Positions 6,309-8,519 of a stretch of 8,519 nt of DNA are shown in pieces. Origin of the DNA: Modestobacter sp. (GTDB lineage Bacteria; Actinomycetota; Actinomycetes; Mycobacteriales; Geodermatophilaceae); NCBI GenBank assembly GCA_025965635.1, contig JAOPWO010000475.1, positions 1 through 8,519 of the forward strand, written 5' to 3'. Under the pieces are notes generated by a model that searched no databases, was not told the origin of the DNA, and saw only the letters and a program-made list of their open reading frames with translations. The first letter of the stretch is position 1; each line of letters begins with the position of its first letter. Made by a program: the position numbers and the translations under genes.

Positions 6309-7328
6309 GTGTCCGCCGTTCCGCTCGACCTGCCCGAGGGCCTCACCGTCCGTCCGATGCGTCCCGAGGACGCGGGTCCCGTCGCTGAGCTGCTCGCCGC
6401 CTGCGAGGCCATCGACGACACGGGGGCGCTCAAGTCACCCGAGGACCTGCTGGAGTGGTGGGTCCACGAGTTCACCGACCTGGCGCAGGACGGCCGGATC
6501 GTGCTCGCCGGGGACGGCGCCGTCGTCGGGTACGCCACGGCCATCGCGCCACCCACCTTCCGGGACGCCTACGGGGTGCACCTGGAGGGCCGGGTGCACC
6601 CGGACCGGCGCGGGCACGGCATCGGCCGGGCACTGCTGGCCTGGCAGCTGGAGCGCGGGACGCAGCTGCACGCCGAGCGGCACCCCGAGGCGCCGGCCCG
6701 GTTGACGGCCACCGTCTACACGACCATGCCCTCGGTGGAGGCGCTGGTCCGCCGTGCCGGGCTCGAGCAGGTCCGCTGGTTCTTCCACATGGAGCGCCCG
6801 CTCACCGACCTGCCGCCGCTCCGACGGGTCGAGGGCGTCGCACTGGTGCCGTTCAGCTGGGACCGCGACGAGGAGGTGCGGGCCGCCCACAACGCCGCGT
6901 TCACCGAGCACTACGGGTCCAGCGAGCGCGACGAGGTCTCCTGGCGGGTCATGTTCACCGGGCAGCGGAACTTCCGTCCGGACCTCTCGGTGCTCGCGGT
7001 CGCGGAGGGCGCCGTCGTCGGGTACGCGCTGTCCTACGTGTCCGAGACCGCGGCCGCGGCGAGCGGGGTGCGGGAGAGCTACTTCGGCCAGATCGGCGTC
7101 GTCCCCACCGCGCGGCGCCGCGGCCTGTCCAAGGCGGTGATCATCGCGGCGCTGCACACCGCCGCGGCGAGCGACTGCCAGACCGCCGGGCTGGAGGTCG
7201 ACAGCGAGAACGTGAGCGGTGCGCTCGGCCTCTACGAGAGCCTGGGGTTCGCCACGCACCGCACGCAGGTGTCCTGGTCGCGCCGGCTCGACCCGCTGCG
7301 GTTGAACGGGGTGGATCCGTCAGGGTGA
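6309..7328 (+). CDS. Tandem-domain GNAT family N-acetyltransferase
   Basis: The 339-residue protein has two GNAT folds in tandem, as in mycothiol synthase MshD and Eis-like enzymes. GNAT enzymes move an acetyl group from acetyl-CoA to an amine. The N-domain (about 10-165) holds a full CoA-binding motif A: GRVHPDRRGHGIGRALL (94-110), with the RxxGxG loop. The C-domain (about 175-327) has VVPTARRRGLSKAVI (264-278) and the late motif NVSGALGLYESLGF (301-314). Its loop reads RRGLSK, so the second glycine is not kept. GTG at 6309 gives a family-like N-terminus (LTVRPMRPED at 12-21) and has a TANNNT box 8 bases before it. The stop lies in the loop of a strong hairpin. The gene is divergent from the amidase. 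The substrate is unknown; I do not call it mshD. Confidence 0.88.
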   Translation: MSAVPLDLPEGLTVRPMRPEDAGPVAELLAACEAIDDTGALKSPEDLLEWWVHEFTDLAQDGRIVLAGDGAVVGYATAIAPPTFRDAYGVHLEGRVHPDRRGHGIGRALLAWQLERGTQLHAERHPEAPARLTATVYTTMPSVEALVRRAGLEQVRWFFHMERPLTDLPPLRRVEGVALVPFSWDRDEEVRAAHNAAFTEHYGSSERDEVSWRVMFTGQRNFRPDLSVLAVAEGAVVGYALSYVSETAAAASGVRESYFGQIGVVPTARRRGLSKAVIIAALHTAAASDCQTAGLEVDSENVSGALGLYESLGFATHRTQVSWSRRLDPLRLNGVDPSG

Positions 7329-7344
7329 TCCCGACGGGATCCAC
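7311..7344. terminator. Strong hairpin at the end of the GNAT gene, probable bidirectional terminator
   Basis: Three stacked helices form one stem of 14 bp: GTGGATCC (7311-7318) with GGATCCAC (7337-7344), GTC (7319-7321) with GAC (7333-7335), and GGG (7323-7325) with CCC (7330-7332). There are single-base bulges at 7322 and 7336 and a TGAT loop at 7326-7329. The TGA stop of the GNAT gene is in the loop. No T-run follows on either strand, as is common in actinobacteria. It lies between two convergent genes (the GNAT gene and the ArsR relic), so it can serve both. Confidence 0.6.
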
Positions 7345-7362
7345 TCCGCCCGCACGGGACGG

Positions 7363-7611
7363 TCAGCTGCGGGCCGGCTGCTCCTCCCGGAGCCCGGTGC
7401 GCATCTCCCCCCGGCCGTGCCAGGTGGTGCTGACCAGGTCCACCGCCTCGAGGACGGCGAGGTGCTGGGACGCCGGCTGCCGGCCATCGACAGCGAACCG
7501 CACAGCTCGCCCAGCGTCTGCCCGTTGCGCGCTCGCGCAGCCGGTCCAGCAGCAGCTGCCGCCGCGTCGGGTCGGCAAGGCCCTGGACACCGGGCCCGGG
7601 TTGTCGGTCAC
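7363..7611 (-). pseudogene. ArsR-family winged-helix regulator, frameshifted and truncated relic
   Basis: Read on the minus strand from GTG at 7611, one frame stays open to TGA at 7365-7363 (82 codons), but only parts look like protein. Family-like blocks sit in different frames: VTDNPGPVSRA in the first frame; LADPTRRQLLLDRLRER (7579-7529) in a second; NGQTLGELCGSLSM (7526-7485) in a third; and RQPASQHLAVLEAVDLVSTTWHGR (7482-7411) back in the first. Joined, they make a typical ArsR N-terminus through the recognition helix (RQxxSQHLAVLE). Each junction fits the loss of one base, and the three losses together restore the frame. After HGR the usual wing and C-terminus (REKxHYLNP-like) are missing. 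The 29 bases between it and the divergent SCO6745-like gene suggest it once controlled that gene. Sequencing error is the alternative, but the lost C-terminus argues for decay. The stretch 7329-7640 holds only this relic, part of the hairpin and the next promoter. Confidence 0.72.
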
Positions 7612-7628
7612 GGATCGATCGGTCCCGC

Positions 7629-7634
7629 TACGGT
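7629..7634 (+). promoter_or_regulatory. -10 box (TACGGT) of a likely leaderless promoter for the SCO6745-like gene
   Basis: TACGGT matches TANNNT and ends 6 bases (CGCCGG) before GTG at 7641, so the transcript would start at the start codon. An 8-bp palindrome GATCGATC (7613-7620) lies 8 bases upstream of the box, between it and the ArsR relic start, and could be a remnant operator. Confidence 0.5.
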
Positions 7635-7640
7635 CGCCGG

Positions 7641-8519
7641 GTGGCCAGCGCCGAACAGCCCGCCGTCCCGCCGGCCGTCGACCTCCGGCTGGTCAGCCGG
7701 GTCCACCGCCGGATCGAACCCCTGCACTCGCACGTCTACTTCGCCCCCGAGCACGACGAGCAGCTGGCGGCGGCCGGGCTGCGACGGGGCCGGATGGCCT
7801 ACTTCGCCGGGCGGGCAGCGCCGATGGGCGCGGTCGGCCCGGGCGTGGTGACGGCCACCTTCAGCAACTTCTCGCCCTCCCTGGTGGCCCACCACGTCCC
7901 GCGGTGCTGGGCCGCCACCACACCGGAGCAGGCCGTTGCCGCGCGGTCGGCCGCCGCCCGGGACTCGCTGACCCGGCTGCTGGGCGGACCGGAGGCGGCC
8001 ACCGGGGACGACGTGGTGGAGCTGGCCGGCCTGCTCCGGGAGGCCTGCACCGCGCTGACCCCCGAGGGGCGCCCGCTCTACGCCGGCCACGCCGACCTGC
8101 CCTGGCCCGACGAGCCGGTGCTGCAGCTCTGGCACGCCGTGACGCTGCTGCGCGAGCACCGCGGTGACGGCCACGTCGCGGCGCTGCTGCGCAGCGGGTT
8201 GACCGGGCTCGAGGCACTGGTCAGCCACACGCTGACCGGCCGGGGCTTCACCCCCGCGGCGGCCCGGGCGACCCGCGGCTGGTCGGACGAGCAGTGGGCG
8301 GCGGCGGTGGAGGCGCTCGCGGCGCGGGGCCTCGTCGCCGACGGCGCGCTCACCCAGGTCGGCGTGCAGGTGCGGGTGGCGCTGGAGGAGGAGACCGACG
8401 TGCTGTCCGCGGCGCCGTTCGAGCACCTGGGGGCCGAGCGCACCGAGCGGGCCGCCGAGCTCGCCGGGGCGCTGGCCGGCCGGCTGGTCGCGGCCGGCGC
8501 GTACCCGACCGGTGTGCTG
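7641..8519 (+). CDS. SCO6745-family-like protein of unknown function, 3' end outside window
   Basis: An open frame of 293 codons starts at GTG 7641 and has no stop before the window ends, so the gene is 3'-partial but probably almost complete. The N-terminus resembles, from memory, the actinobacterial SCO6745 family: VHRRIEPLHSHVYFAPEHDEQLAAAGLRRGR, then MAYFAGRAAPMGAVGPGVVTATFSNFSP (residues 53-80), in which YFAGRAAPMG is the most typical part. A mid-protein block LVSHTLTGRGFTPAAARATRGWSDEQW followed by LAARGLVADG-LTQVG suggests a winged-helix-like C-terminal part of the kind found in regulator-derived proteins. No signal peptide or membrane segment is seen. The start is favoured by the TANNNT box 6 bases upstream. 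It is divergent from the broken ArsR gene, which may have regulated it. Its biochemical role is not known to me. Confidence 0.75.
   Translation, partial: MASAEQPAVPPAVDLRLVSRVHRRIEPLHSHVYFAPEHDEQLAAAGLRRGRMAYFAGRAAPMGAVGPGVVTATFSNFSPSLVAHHVPRCWAATTPEQAVAARSAAARDSLTRLLGGPEAATGDDVVELAGLLREACTALTPEGRPLYAGHADLPWPDEPVLQLWHAVTLLREHRGDGHVAALLRSGLTGLEALVSHTLTGRGFTPAAARATRGWSDEQWAAAVEALAARGLVADGALTQVGVQVRVALEEETDVLSAAPFEHLGAERTERAAELAGALAGRLVAAGAYPTGVL

Noticed and set aside
7591..7598. CGGGCCCG palindrome inside the ArsR relic
   Set aside because: It lies in the former coding part of the relic, and short GC palindromes are common here.
6455..8167. 570-codon open frame on the plus strand
   Set aside because: It runs out of frame through the GNAT gene, the ArsR relic and the SCO6745-like gene. 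It is an Arg/Ala/Gly-rich shadow.
7608..8426. 272-codon open frame on the minus strand
   Set aside because: It is antisense to the SCO6745-like gene, which has family-like motifs and a promoter-like box. The antisense translation has no recognisable domain.

Overview
The window is a high-GC, densely packed chromosomal segment. It carries the conserved actinobacterial order prfB-ftsE-ftsX-smpB. GTG starts are frequent, and several genes appear to be read from leaderless transcripts. The base composition and protein style suggest an actinomycete, possibly of the Geodermatophilaceae type; that family guess is an inference and was not tested. No rRNA, tRNA, tmRNA, CRISPR array, insertion sequence or prophage gene is visible.

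Left part (1-2867): the 3' end of prfB (peptide release factor 2), then ftsE and ftsX (the divisome ABC-type complex that controls peptidoglycan hydrolases), then smpB (tmRNA-binding protein of trans-translation). Translation termination and ribosome rescue therefore flank the division module. smpB is followed, with a 4-base GTGA overlap, by a zinc-independent NAD(P)H:quinone-reductase-like gene (2864-3787). This gene probably depends on smpB for expression.

Middle part (3797-6258): an amidohydrolase-2 family metal hydrolase on the plus strand meets a secreted amidase-signature enzyme on the minus strand tail to tail. Their stop codons share one CTAG. The amidase start faces away from a tandem GNAT acetyltransferase gene (6309-7328), and the 50 bases between them hold two back-to-back promoter-like elements around a short inverted repeat. 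These are accessory metabolic genes, and nothing links them into one pathway.

Right part (7311-8519): the GNAT gene ends inside a 14-bp hairpin whose loop holds its stop codon. Beyond it lies a minus-strand relic of an ArsR-type regulator, recognisable only if three single-base losses are corrected. Divergent from it is a gene resembling the SCO6745 family, which runs off the window.

The window is mostly housekeeping plus accessory genes, and I see no convincing new multi-gene system. The most notable signals are: (1) a TANNNT box 6-8 bases before the start codon at all six transcription-unit heads, pointing to leaderless transcription; (2) the compensated three-frameshift ArsR relic; and (3) unusually tight sharing of signals, with a stop codon inside a -10 box, a stop codon in a hairpin loop, two stops sharing CTAG, and mutually overlapping divergent promoters.
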